A DNA stretch of 24,178 bases from JAHCHG01 sp041745765 (GCA_041745765.1 JBGTIH010000204.1:1-24178), one strand, 5' to 3'. Shown: positions 1-4,926, counted from the stretch's first letter. Program-made: numbers and translations. The notes: a model not told the origin generated them from the letters alone.

Positions 1-138
1 ACATATACGGTCAAGTTCGCTAAAATCGGCGGCAAACCGCAGGGGGAATGTTCCTGTGTAGCTACCAAATGTTGCTATCACATCGCCGCCGCAATAGACA
101 TACATCTTACTTTAGCGGCTCAAATGCAAGCCGCTTGA
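1..138 (+). CDS. C-terminal end of a SWIM zinc-finger protein (5' end outside window)
   Basis: Frame 1 is open from the first base to TGA at 136-138 and gives the last 45 residues of a protein. It contains C17-x-C19, then C25-x-H27 followed by IAAAI. This is the CxC...CxH signature of the SWIM zinc finger, which usually closes with a helix after the CxH. SWIM domains bind DNA or protein partners and occur in MULE-type transposases, SNF2-family helicases and plasmid or phage proteins. The rest of the protein is outside the window, so its role cannot be named. A terminator hairpin follows 21 bases downstream. The gene reads toward the tRNA array, so it may belong to the same accessory region, but that is inference. 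Confidence 0.7.
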   Translation, partial: TYTVKFAKIGGKPQGECSCVATKCCYHIAAAIDIHLTLAAQMQAA

Positions 139-159
139 CCGGAACAGCTAATGACCGAG

Positions 160-202
160 GAAAAGCCGGAAATGCTACCACTAATAGCAAATCCGGCTTT
201 TC
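160..202 (+). terminator. Rho-independent terminator after the SWIM gene
   Basis: An 11-bp perfect stem (160-170 with 192-202, gaaaagccgga/tccggcttttc) has a loop that can partly pair further. The 3' arm ends in a T-rich run. It lies just after the stop of the SWIM gene and its A/T-flanked arms could work in both directions. Confidence 0.75.
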
Positions 203-437
203 TTAATCATCGGAGCAAAACCCGAATGATTTAACCGGATTATATTTGAAATACATTCCAAATAAAAGTATAGTCGGCAAGAATAAAATAGATATTTGAA
301 AGTAGTAAAAAGCAAAAGTTCCAGTATCAAAAAGAGTAGAAAAAGCGAAAATCTTAAACCTTTGTGTCTTTTTTTGTGTCTTTTGAGTAAGAAAAGTAGT
401 GAAGTGCCGATAAAATAAGGCTTTTATTTTATAAAGT
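203..437. other. Gene-free AT-rich stretch with a small hairpin
   Basis: No credible ORF is seen. The stretch holds a direct repeat of tttgtgtctttt near 361-384. It also holds a perfect 9-bp inverted repeat, ATAAAATAA at 410-418 and TTATTTTAT at 424-432, with a 5-nt loop. That hairpin directly abuts the tRNA-like fragment at 438-482. Confidence 0.5.
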
Positions 438-482
438 TTCGCTTAAAAGGCGAGTGCCTTAACCGGACTTGGCTACCGACCG
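438..482 (-). pseudogene. tRNA-like 5' fragment, anticodon-loop TTT (Lys-like)
   Basis: Read on the minus strand from 482, there is a 7-nt acceptor strand (CGGTCGG), then TA at positions 8-9. A D-arm closes with GCC/GGC and carries GG in the loop. An anticodon arm CTCGC-CTTTTAA-GCGAA follows, with T33 and anticodon TTT. No T-arm and no 3' strand complementary to the acceptor are found downstream. The sequence instead runs into an AT hairpin at 410-432. It looks like the 5' 60% of a tRNA gene, truncated or interrupted. The amino acid call rests only on the anticodon triplet. Confidence 0.35.
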
Positions 483-486
483 AGAT

Positions 487-558
487 GGATTTTGGATTTT
501 AGATTTTAGATTTTGGATTTGTTTAAATCTAAAATCGCAAATCTAAAATCCAAAATTA
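487..558. repeat. Heptad-type AT repeat (gattttaga / tctaaaatc) as an inverted pair
   Basis: Copies of a degenerate 7-nt unit (attttgg, attttag) run to about 520 and then reappear in inverted form (aatctaaaatc, aaatccaaaatt) to 558. The two halves form a long imperfect inverted repeat just downstream of tRNA-Asn. The same unit recurs elsewhere in the window. Confidence 0.7.
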
Positions 559-561
559 AAA

Positions 562-736
562 TGGCTGACTCGACAAGATTCGAACCTGCATATCACCGAT
601 TAACAGTCGGTTGCTTCCCCATTATACCCAAAGAAAAATGGTTTGCGAAAAATTGCTTCTTGAAATGCCCTAAAATTCTGCGTTTGGCGCAAAAACTTTT
701 CGCAAACCATTTTTTAATAGGTATAGCTACGAGCCA
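562..736 (-). tRNA. tRNA-Asn (GTT) interrupted in the D-loop by a 95-bp element
   Basis: The 3' part on the minus strand is clear: anticodon arm ACCGA-CTGTTAA-TCGGT (anticodon GTT), T-arm GCAGG-TTCGAAT-CTTGT, acceptor strand CGAGTCA, discriminator G and encoded CCA at 562-564. No matching 5' acceptor lies next to it. At 730-736 the minus strand reads TGGCTCG, which pairs with CGAGTCA over all 7 positions (one G-U), followed by TA and GCT of a D-stem. Between the halves is a 95-bp palindromic element (627-721) flanked by TATA on both sides (623-626 and 722-725). Removing the element and one TATA leaves exactly 76 nt, with U8, A9, a 3-bp D-stem and GGGG in the D-loop. A functional product would need the insert to be tolerated or excised; otherwise this is a pseudogene. 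Confidence 0.85.
627..721. mobile_element. 95-bp MITE-like palindromic insertion in tRNA-Asn
   Basis: The element has an 18-bp perfect inverted repeat (aaaaatggtttgcgaaaa at 634-651; its complement at 697-714). Each arm is set exactly 7 bp in from the element end. The outer 7 bp start CC and end GG but are otherwise diverged. It is flanked by a TATA direct repeat (623-626, 722-725), as expected of a target-site duplication. It has no coding capacity. It would fold into a long hairpin protruding from the tRNA D-loop. No second copy was found in this window. Confidence 0.75.
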
Positions 737-987
737 ATAAAACTTAGATAAACCAGTATGAAATCTGAAATTTGAAATTTGAAATCCTTTTTTAAGGAAG
801 GCAAACGCGGCGAAAAATTCGACTTTTTGAAGGACAAAAGACAAATGTGTTCTTTGCGAACAAATGAAAGGTCTTAGACATCCCTTTGTCCTCGCCGAAG
901 TTTCGTCCGCGTTTGTTTGGGTAGGATTTTGTTGTTTTAGAAAACTTGCACCCTTGCTGACGCGCGAGTTTCTGTCTTTTTAGAAAT
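737..987. other. Spacer between tRNA-Asn and the CAT-anticodon tRNA
   Basis: No credible gene is seen. The stretch holds a short heptad tract of the gaaattt type at about 766-783 and otherwise unremarkable sequence. Open frames crossing it on either strand run through the tRNA-Asn gene and have no ribosome binding site, so they are not called. Confidence 0.5.
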
Positions 988-1062
988 TCGGGGCAACAGG
1001 ATTCAAACCTGTAATATTCGGTTTATGAGACCGACGCTTTCATCCATTTAAGCTACACCCCT
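988..1062 (-). tRNA. tRNA with CAT anticodon (elongator Met or Ile2), atypical
   Basis: The minus-strand cloverleaf has acceptor AGGGGTG/TGCCCCG, TA at 8-9, and D-stem GCTT/AAGC with GG in the loop. The anticodon arm is TCGGT-CTCATAA-ACCGA and the T-arm is ACAGG-TTTGAAT-CCTGT. The anticodon is CAT. The anticodon stem lacks the three G-C pairs of initiator tRNA, so elongator Met or lysidine-modified Ile is more likely; sequence alone does not decide. Oddities: A1 faces G72 (mismatch), pairs 6-67 and 7-66 are both G-U, and position 56 is T instead of the near-invariant C. CCA is not encoded. Confidence 0.8.
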
Positions 1063-1111
1063 TTGTTGATTTTAGGTTTTAAATTTGTGATTTTAGATTG
1101 AAGTTATAATA

Positions 1112-1157
1112 AATCCAAAATCCAAAATCCAAAATCCAAAATCCAAAATCTAAAATT
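1112..1157. repeat. Tandem heptanucleotide repeat (aaaatcc)n
   Basis: Five to six consecutive units of aaaatcc, decaying to aaaatct and aaaattg, lie between two tRNA genes. Phase is kept at 7 bp. There are no spacers, so this is not a CRISPR array. Confidence 0.85.
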
Positions 1158-1161
1158 GGAA

Positions 1162-1236
1162 TAGCCGATGCCGGACTCGAACCGGCGACTTGTGGTTTAG
1201 AAAAACACCGCTCTAAATCCGCTGAGCTAATCGGCT
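1162..1236 (-). tRNA. tRNA-Arg (TCT)
   Basis: The acceptor AGCCGAT/ATCGGCT pairs perfectly. TA is at 8-9, the D-stem is GCTC/GAGC with GG in the loop, and the T-arm is GCCGG-TTCGAGT-CCGGC. The anticodon loop is TTTCTAA, giving TCT. The anticodon stem GTGTT/AACCAC-side has one T-C mismatch (30-40). The discriminator is A and CCA is not encoded. The 5' end lies 10 bases after the stop codon of the methyltransferase gene, suggesting cotranscription. Confidence 0.85.
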
Positions 1237-1246
1237 GTAAGTGTTT

Positions 1247-2005
1247 TTAGCGGGCAAGTTCGGCAAGAACAATTTGTCTCGGCGAATCTTTTTCAAACGG
1301 CGAACCATCGCGGTCGCCGAACTTTTCTTCGATCTTAAAACCGTTATAAATGAGCAAAGACTCCAGTTCCTGCGGGAAAAATTGGCGCATCGAAAAGTTA
1401 AATCGCTTAGTCTTTCCGGTTAAAATATTTTGGTAACTCCATTCAATATAATTGATCTGCGTTGCCGCGTCGTAATCAACATATCCGGTCAAAATAAATT
1501 TTCCTTCCGGCGTATCGTATTCCGAATCGAGAACATTTTCGTCCGGCGGACGCGAAAGAATTTTCAGCGAAGGATTGAAAATTTCAATGATAAAACGACC
1601 GTCATCGGTTAAATGCTTTTTGACCGATGCGAAACATTTTTCCACGTCTTCACGCGTTAAAAGATGCTGCAGCGAATTACCGAGAAGCAAGATCAAGGGA
1701 AATTTTTGACCGAGCTTAAAATCTCGTATGTCGCTTGTATAGAGTTCGAGCGACACATTTTTATCCGCCGCTTTTTCTCTTGCTCTTTTCAGCATTGTGC
1801 CGGAAATATCAATGCCGACCGCTTCAATATCTCTTTCTGCAAACGGCACGAGATATGCGCCGCTGCCGCAGGCAAGTTCTAAAACCGGCGAACCGTATCG
1901 CTCGATTTTGTCCAAGTAAAAAGCCAATGTTTCCGGCGCGGCAAAATCGCCGTGAACCAGATCGTAAAATATCGAATCATCATAAATAGTTTGTTCAACG
2001 GGCAT
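1247..2005 (-). CDS. Class I SAM-dependent methyltransferase (substrate unknown)
   Basis: This is a 252-residue protein with a Rossmann-fold methyltransferase core. Motif I is VLELACGSGAYLV at residues 41-53, the acidic post-I residue is in GIDIS (D66), a motif II-like SDIRDF lies near 91-96, and LLLGNSLQHL follows at 107-116. The N-terminal FYDLVHGDF and C-terminal beta strands resemble the Methyltransf_25/Methyltransf_11 small-molecule group, not a known rRNA or tRNA enzyme. The start ATG at 2005 is preceded by AGAGAGG. It lies inside the tRNA array on the same strand, between tRNA-Phe and tRNA-Arg, with 10 bases to the latter. That position suggests cotranscription with the tRNAs. A tRNA-modifying role is possible but unsupported by any specific motif. 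Confidence 0.85.
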   Translation of the reverse strand: MPVEQTIYDDSIFYDLVHGDFAAPETLAFYLDKIERYGSPVLELACGSGAYLVPFAERDIEAVGIDISGTMLKRAREKAADKNVSLELYTSDIRDFKLGQKFPLILLLGNSLQHLLTREDVEKCFASVKKHLTDDGRFIIEIFNPSLKILSRPPDENVLDSEYDTPEGKFILTGYVDYDAATQINYIEWSYQNILTGKTKRFNFSMRQFFPQELESLLIYNGFKIEEKFGDRDGSPFEKDSPRQIVLAELAR

Positions 2006-2151
2006 AGCGGAAACCTCTCTTAAAAGTTAAAACTAATTTTGCATCAATCGAGCCGCGTTTAATAATTTAATCGGCTGTAAATTTATTTGAATTGGGTTAA
2101 AATCGTCAACCATATTCGGTTTGCCAAAGTCTGAGTTTCAGCAAAAAAAAT

Positions 2152-2226
2152 TGGTGGTTGGAGTTGGTATCGCACCAACCTTTCGACCTTTTCAGAGTCG
2201 CACTAATCTATCTCAGTTATCCAACC
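2152..2226 (-). tRNA. tRNA-Phe (GAA) with non-canonical elbow
   Basis: The acceptor GGTTGGA/TCCAACC is perfect, with discriminator A and encoded CCA. The anticodon arm is CGACT-CTGAAAA-GGTCG (anticodon GAA). The T-stem GTTGG/CCAAC is perfect but its loop is TGCGATA, so position 55 is G instead of T. The D-arm ACTG/TAGT encloses AGATAGAT, which lacks the G18-G19 pair. G18 normally contacts pseudouridine 55, so both partners of that contact are lost. The stems are well kept, which argues against simple decay. Aminoacylation cannot be judged from sequence. Confidence 0.75.
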
Positions 2227-2235
2227 GTAAAAAAT

Positions 2236-2310
2236 TGGCGGTGGCGACGAGACTCGAACTCGCACACTCTTGTTAGACAGACAAGCGCACAGCCTTTGTG
2301 CTTCGCCACC
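2236..2310 (-). tRNA. tRNA-Asp (GTC) with A8
   Basis: All four stems are intact: acceptor GGTGGCG/CGCCACC, D-stem GCAC/GTGC, anticodon CTTGT-CTGTCTA-ACAAG (GTC), and T-arm GCGAG-TTCGAGT-CTCGT. Discriminator G (usual for Asp) and CCA are encoded. The odd points are AA at positions 8-9, where U8 is close to universal, and a D-loop AAAGGCT that puts T at position 21 where A is usual. It lies 9 bases upstream of tRNA-Phe on the same strand. Confidence 0.85.
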
Positions 2311-2340
2311 GTGTTTAGAATTGCGTGTTTTAAATTTTAT

Positions 2341-2378
2341 TTTGAATCTGAAATCCAAAATCTAAAATCCAAAATTGA
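2341..2378. repeat. Heptad-type repeat between tRNA-Asp and tRNA-Gly
   Basis: Degenerate units of aaatcca and aaatcta, the same family as at 1112-1157, sit between the two tRNA genes. Confidence 0.65.
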
Positions 2379-2379
2379 A

Positions 2380-2453
2380 AGTGAGCGGCGGGAATCGAAC
2401 CCGCAACATCCGGTTTGGAAGACCGGCACTCAGCCTATTTGAGTTTCGCTCAC
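2380..2453 (-). tRNA. tRNA-Gly (TCC) with A8
   Basis: The acceptor GTGAGCG/CGCTCAC, D-stem ACTC/GAGT, anticodon arm CCGGT-CTTCCAA-ACCGG (TCC) and T-arm GCGGG-TTCGATT-CCCGC all pair well. Discriminator T is usual for bacterial tRNA-Gly. CCA is not encoded. As in the neighbouring tRNA-Asp, positions 8-9 are AA and the D-loop AAATAGGCT has T at 21 after GG-C. It therefore shares the A8/U21 exchange. Confidence 0.85.
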
Positions 2454-2461
2454 CATTAAAT

Positions 2462-2533
2462 TGGTGCTATCGGGGAAGATTCGCGCCTTCCACAGCGTTA
2501 AAACAGACTGCTTGCCTTGAAGCCTACGGCGAC
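2462..2533 (-). pseudogene. Degenerate tRNA-like sequence
   Basis: The minus strand ends in discriminator A plus CCA (2462-2465). It has a strong T-stem GGAAG/CTTCC around an 8-nt loop GCGCGAAT. A candidate 5' acceptor at 2527-2533 (GTCGCCG) is followed by TA and a GCTT/AAGC-like D-arm. The acceptor pairs at 5 of 7 positions with two C-A mismatches. The anticodon region (CTGTTTTAACG) does not form a good stem. Total length would be 72 nt. It is probably a decayed array member; a highly divergent functional tRNA is less likely. Confidence 0.4.
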
Positions 2534-2602
2534 CTATGCGTGTTTGTCAGAACCACCTGCGTTAGCGGGTGGGTTTCCATAAAAAAAAATCTGTGTAAGA
2601 AT

Positions 2603-2745
2603 AAAAAAGGCAGACAGAGAGGTTCAGACAGACTTCGGACGCATTTTGCCCGAATACAAGTTGTACAAGATTATTTACTTTCGGAACTCGCCAAAGTTTT
2701 TAACGTAAGTAAAAAGTCTTTCCAAAACTCTCTCTGCCTTTTTTT
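2603..2745. ncRNA. Structured RNA-like segment closed by a long terminal stem
   Basis: The left arm at 2603-2624 (aaaaaaggcagacagagagg...) pairs with the right arm at 2726-2745 (aactctctctgccttttttt) with about one mismatch and one bulge. Inside, agactt/aagtct, tttactt/aagtaaa and ttcgg/ccgaa can pair in a nested order. The outer A/T-flanked G-C-rich stem resembles a terminator whose loop is a roughly 100-nt RNA, or a processing stem. It lies on the leader side of the tRNA array. No known RNA family was recognised. The transcribed strand is not proven; minus is more likely from context. Confidence 0.45.
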
Positions 2746-2752
2746 GTTTTTT

Positions 2753-2775
2753 GTTCGGACAGTTTTCTGTCGAAC
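2753..2775. other. Small hairpin
   Basis: gttcg-acag pairs with ctgt-cgaac around a short T-rich loop, with one bulged G. It lies between the structured segment and the boxA-like motif. Confidence 0.45.
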
Positions 2776-2821
2776 GCCGCATCTTCGCGCACATTGATCA
2801 AAACTTCCGAACTTTTTTCGG

Positions 2822-2844
2822 TTATTCAATTGTCAAACAGCTCT
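2822..2844 (-). promoter_or_regulatory. boxA-like antitermination motif
   Basis: The minus strand reads GAGCTGTTTGACAATTGAATA. This matches the style of bacterial boxA (TGCTCTTTAACA) and of rRNA-operon leaders and spacers, where CTTTGACAATTGAATA is common. It lies upstream of the minus-strand tRNA array. No rRNA gene is present. NusB/NusE binding is inferred only from resemblance. Confidence 0.45.
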
Positions 2845-2856
2845 AAAAACGAAAAA

Positions 2857-2909
2857 GAGCGGCGACTTTTTCCAAAGACTCTTTCGAGAACTTTTTCGCG
2901 TCACCGCTC
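2857..2909. other. 53-nt hairpin next to the boxA-like motif
   Basis: gagcggcgac (2857-2866) pairs with gtcaccgctc (2900-2909) with one C-A mismatch. The T- and A-rich interior can pair partially. On the minus strand it lies about 12 bases upstream of the boxA-like motif. Confidence 0.55.
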
Positions 2910-2960
2910 CTAAAACAAATTCGGATTTTTTTTATGAAAATCCTGTTGATTTTTATGTTT

Positions 2961-2984
2961 CGGGAGCGGAAACTGCCGCTCCCG
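2961..2984. terminator. GC-rich hairpin (terminator on + strand only)
   Basis: A perfect 9-bp stem CGGGAGCGG/CCGCTCCCG has a 6-nt loop. The plus strand continues with cttttct, a weak U-tract. The minus strand continues with AAACAT, so it is unlikely to stop transcripts of the 54-codon ORF that ends 5 bases earlier on the minus strand. Confidence 0.55.
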
Positions 2985-2989
2985 CTTTT

Positions 2990-3154
2990 CTAAATCCTTT
3001 TCTCTCCGCGATTTAACACGTCGAGTTTCGGTTGATAATCCGTATTGTCAAAACTGGCACACAAGGATATACTCAGGCTTCTGCCGAATCGCGTTTGTTT
3101 CAACGCGGGCGAGCCGAACATATTCTGAATTGTATGTGACCAAGTTTGAATCAC
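2990..3154 (-). CDS. Small 54-residue protein with GTG start, function unknown
   Basis: The minus-strand ORF starts with GTG at 3154 and ends with TAG at 2990-2992. AGGAG lies 8 bases before the GTG, a good ribosome binding site. A promoter-like TTGACA is further upstream at 3235-3240. The product begins VIQTWSHTIQNMFGSPALKQ, is basic, and shows no signal peptide, membrane segment or known motif. It is the first ORF of the leader that precedes the tRNA array. It could be a real small protein or a regulatory leader peptide. The evidence is the ribosome binding site, the frame length and the promoter; no homology was recognised. Confidence 0.5.
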   Translation of the reverse strand: MIQTWSHTIQNMFGSPALKQTRFGRSLSISLCASFDNTDYQPKLDVLNRGEKRI

Positions 3155-3210
3155 TGACTTATCTCCTAAAAATTTTTTTTCTCAAATGTTCTTACTGCGA
3201 ACAGTTAAGA

Positions 3211-3240
3211 GTTTAACCATAACCCGAACGAGCTTGTCAA
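3211..3240 (-). promoter_or_regulatory. Candidate sigma70 promoter for the 54-codon ORF and tRNA leader
   Basis: The minus strand has a perfect -35 TTGACA (3240-3235). A weak -10 follows, GTTAAA at 17-bp or TTAAAC at 18-bp spacing. A CGAA-tetraloop hairpin lies just downstream (about 3189-3210). Confidence 0.45.
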
Positions 3241-3279
3241 GACTTTTTTGCAAAGCGCGTAAAAATTTTTGCGAAAAAA

Positions 3280-4251
3280 CTAGAAATGACGAAAGCCTTT
3301 TGCCGTTAAAATTTGAGTTCCCGTTTTTGAAATAAGTTCAATCTTTTCGGGCGTTTTCGTGATCTCTCCAATGCAGGAAATTTTAGTGTTTTTTGAGCCG
3401 AAAAATTTTTCAAAATATTTTTTCAAATTAGGTTTGTTTGAGGTGAAAAGTAACTCAAAATCTTCGCCGCCGTTCATGGCAAAATCCAAAATATCCAAAT
3501 TTTCGGATGAAATTTTTGCGATATTTTTCTCAAAGGGAATTTTATCCGCATAGATTTTTGCGCCTACTTTGCTTTCTTTGCAGATATGAAATAAATCGCT
3601 CGAAAGTCCGTCGCTGAGATCTATCATCGAATTTGCCAATTTTTTTTCTCCCAAAAATTTTCCGATTTCGGTTTGCGGATGTGGTTTTAATTGTAGCAAA
3701 AGTAGATTTTTATATTTTGAACTTTTGAATTTTTCGCCTTTTTCTAAAAGCGTTAAACCTGCGCTTGCGCCGCCTAATTCTCCGGTAACAAAAATCAAAT
3801 CGCCAATTTTCGCACCTGACCGCAGAATAGCTTTGCCTTTTCTGACTTCGCCTGCCGCAATCGAATCAACGACGATTTTATCTGGCGTTTTTGAAACGTC
3901 GCCGCCGATTAATTCAATATTGAATTTTTTGGCAAAAGTCATATAACCTTGATAAAATTTTTCGACAAAATCCGTTTTCCAGATTTTTTTAGGAACACCG
4001 ATCGAAAGCATCGCCCAGACCGGTTTTGCGCCCATCGCGGCAACGTCCGAAAGCGAAACTGCCAGAGCTTTATGTCCGAGAAATTTGGGGCGTGTCCAAT
4101 CGAGGCGAAAATCTATGTCTTCGACGAGCAGATCGGTCGTGATAACGAGATCGGTTTTCGAGTCTTTCGGCAAAATGGCGCAATCGTCGCCGATTTTGGT
4201 CAGATTATATTTTTTGCGGATGTTTTCCAGAAATTCAAATTCGGACTTCAT
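3280..4251 (-). CDS. thiL: Thiamine-monophosphate kinase
   Basis: ThiL phosphorylates thiamine monophosphate with ATP to give thiamine diphosphate, the last step of cofactor synthesis in the cytosol. The 323-residue protein has the normal family length and the expected order of motifs. These are GDDCAIL at 21-27 and TTDLLVEDIDF at 38-48 (metal and ATP-binding aspartates), then SLSDVAAMGAKP at 66-77 and GGDVSKT at 116-122. LSDGLSSDL at 212-220 and NGGEDFELLF at 260-269 follow. It is divergent from the MerR-type gene, with 86 bp between the starts. Its ribosome binding site is poor, but no better start is seen. No THI-box (thiC-type) riboswitch was seen upstream. Confidence 0.95.
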   Translation of the reverse strand: MKSEFEFLENIRKKYNLTKIGDDCAILPKDSKTDLVITTDLLVEDIDFRLDWTRPKFLGHKALAVSLSDVAAMGAKPVWAMLSIGVPKKIWKTDFVEKFYQGYMTFAKKFNIELIGGDVSKTPDKIVVDSIAAGEVRKGKAILRSGAKIGDLIFVTGELGGASAGLTLLEKGEKFKSSKYKNLLLLQLKPHPQTEIGKFLGEKKLANSMIDLSDGLSSDLFHICKESKVGAKIYADKIPFEKNIAKISSENLDILDFAMNGGEDFELLFTSNKPNLKKYFEKFFGSKNTKISCIGEITKTPEKIELISKTGTQILTAKGFRHF

Positions 4252-4261
4252 AAAATTTTCA

Positions 4262-4290
4262 TTGACACAAATTCAGTAAATACTTACAAT
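4262..4290 (+). promoter_or_regulatory. Sigma70 promoter of the MerR-type gene
   Basis: TTGACA at 4262-4267, a 17-bp spacer and TACAAT at 4285-4290. Transcription would start near 4297, about 40 bases before the MerR start codon. Confidence 0.75.
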
Positions 4291-4337
4291 AACGACGGCG
4301 GAATTTATACAAAACTTTAACATAAAAAGAGGTTCAA

Positions 4338-4850
4338 ATGGGACAACCTGCAGTTGCAATACCGGAAAAAATATTCTTTAAGATCGGCGAAGTCTGCGAT
4401 TTAGTCGAGGTTCAAGCGCATGTTTTGCGATATTGGGAAACGGAATTTCCGATGCTTTCGCCGCAAAAAAATCGTTCGGGGCAGAGAAGTTATCGCCGCC
4501 GCGATGTCGAAATCGCGTTGCGGATCAAAGAACTTCTATACGAAGATCTTTACACGATTGCTGGCGCGAAGAAGAAATTGCAAAGCGAAATGCGCGATTC
4601 GAGCCGTTTGAAAATCGTCCATTCGGAAACTACGAAAAAAGAAAATTTTATTAAAGAAGTTAAAGTCCCGTCGCCCGTCGAATCGCCTGAAATTGAGGAA
4701 TTTGAAGAAAATCTTCAAATTCAAGAAATTGAAGATTTTGAAGAAAACAGCGAAGTTTTGGAAATTGACGATGAACAGAGAGATACGCTTCTTTCAATCA
4801 CTTCTCAACTTTTGGAACTGCGGGCAATGCTGAAAAAGAAACCTGTTTAA
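4338..4850 (+). CDS. MerR-family transcriptional regulator with acidic C-terminal tail
   Basis: A 170-residue protein. The N-terminal winged helix-turn-helix (about 13-81) has IGEVCDLVEVQAHVLRYWE, then RSGQRSYRRRDVE and the LYEDLYTIAGAKKKL segment. These are typical of the stand-alone MerR_1/HTH_17 proteins often found beside tRNA-Pro and ihfA in several phyla. There is no cysteine-rich effector loop. Residues 110-155 are strongly acidic, with near-repeats of IEEFEENLQ, IEDFEENSE and LEIDD, and the end may form a coiled coil. AGAGG lies 7 bases before the ATG. It is followed by tRNA-Pro on the same strand. The target genes are unknown. Confidence 0.85.
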   Translation: MGQPAVAIPEKIFFKIGEVCDLVEVQAHVLRYWETEFPMLSPQKNRSGQRSYRRRDVEIALRIKELLYEDLYTIAGAKKKLQSEMRDSSRLKIVHSETTKKENFIKEVKVPSPVESPEIEEFEENLQIQEIEDFEENSEVLEIDDEQRDTLLSITSQLLELRAMLKKKPV

Positions 4851-4881
4851 AAAAATTAAAAGCCGCAAGGAAAAGTTGAAT

Positions 4882-4910
4882 TTGACAAAACATCAAAACC
4901 TTTCTAAGCT
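4882..4910 (+). promoter_or_regulatory. Promoter of tRNA-Pro
   Basis: TTGACA at 4882-4887, a 17-bp spacer and TAAGCT at 4905-4910. The expected start is about 10 bases before the tRNA. Confidence 0.6.
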
Positions 4911-4926
4911 GTTAAATTCAAGATGA

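Noticed and set aside
627..721. Group I or group II intron in tRNA-Asn
   Set aside because: 95 bp is too short for either ribozyme, it sits in the D-loop, and it has inverted ends and a target duplication typical of a transposed element.
513..844. Open frames on both strands across tRNA-Asn
   Set aside because: They overlap the tRNA and its palindromic insert; shared KKWFAK-like segments come only from the inverted repeat.
988..1062. Initiator tRNA-fMet
   Set aside because: The 1-72 mismatch is suggestive, but the anticodon stem TCGGT/ACCGA lacks the three G-C pairs of initiators.
1112..1157. CRISPR array
   Set aside because: The period is 7 bp with no spacers and there are no cas genes.
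2067..2079. Another truncated tRNA-Arg copy
   Set aside because: Only 13 bases (taatcggctgtaa) match the tRNA-Arg 5' end; neither a D-arm nor an anticodon arm follows, so it may be chance.
2603..2745. Degenerate 5S rRNA
   Set aside because: A stretch on the minus strand (GGCGAGTTCCGAAAGTAAA) faintly recalls the 5S GCCGAACTC region and the closing stem is of similar size, but other 5S landmarks are missing.
2375..2797. 140-codon plus-strand ORF
   Set aside because: It runs antisense through tRNA-Gly, the degenerate tRNA and the structured RNA, has no ribosome binding site and gives a low-complexity, Cys/Phe-rich product.
3154..4262. TPP riboswitch controlling thiL
   Set aside because: No CTGAGA or other THI-box core was found in the 86-bp upstream region.
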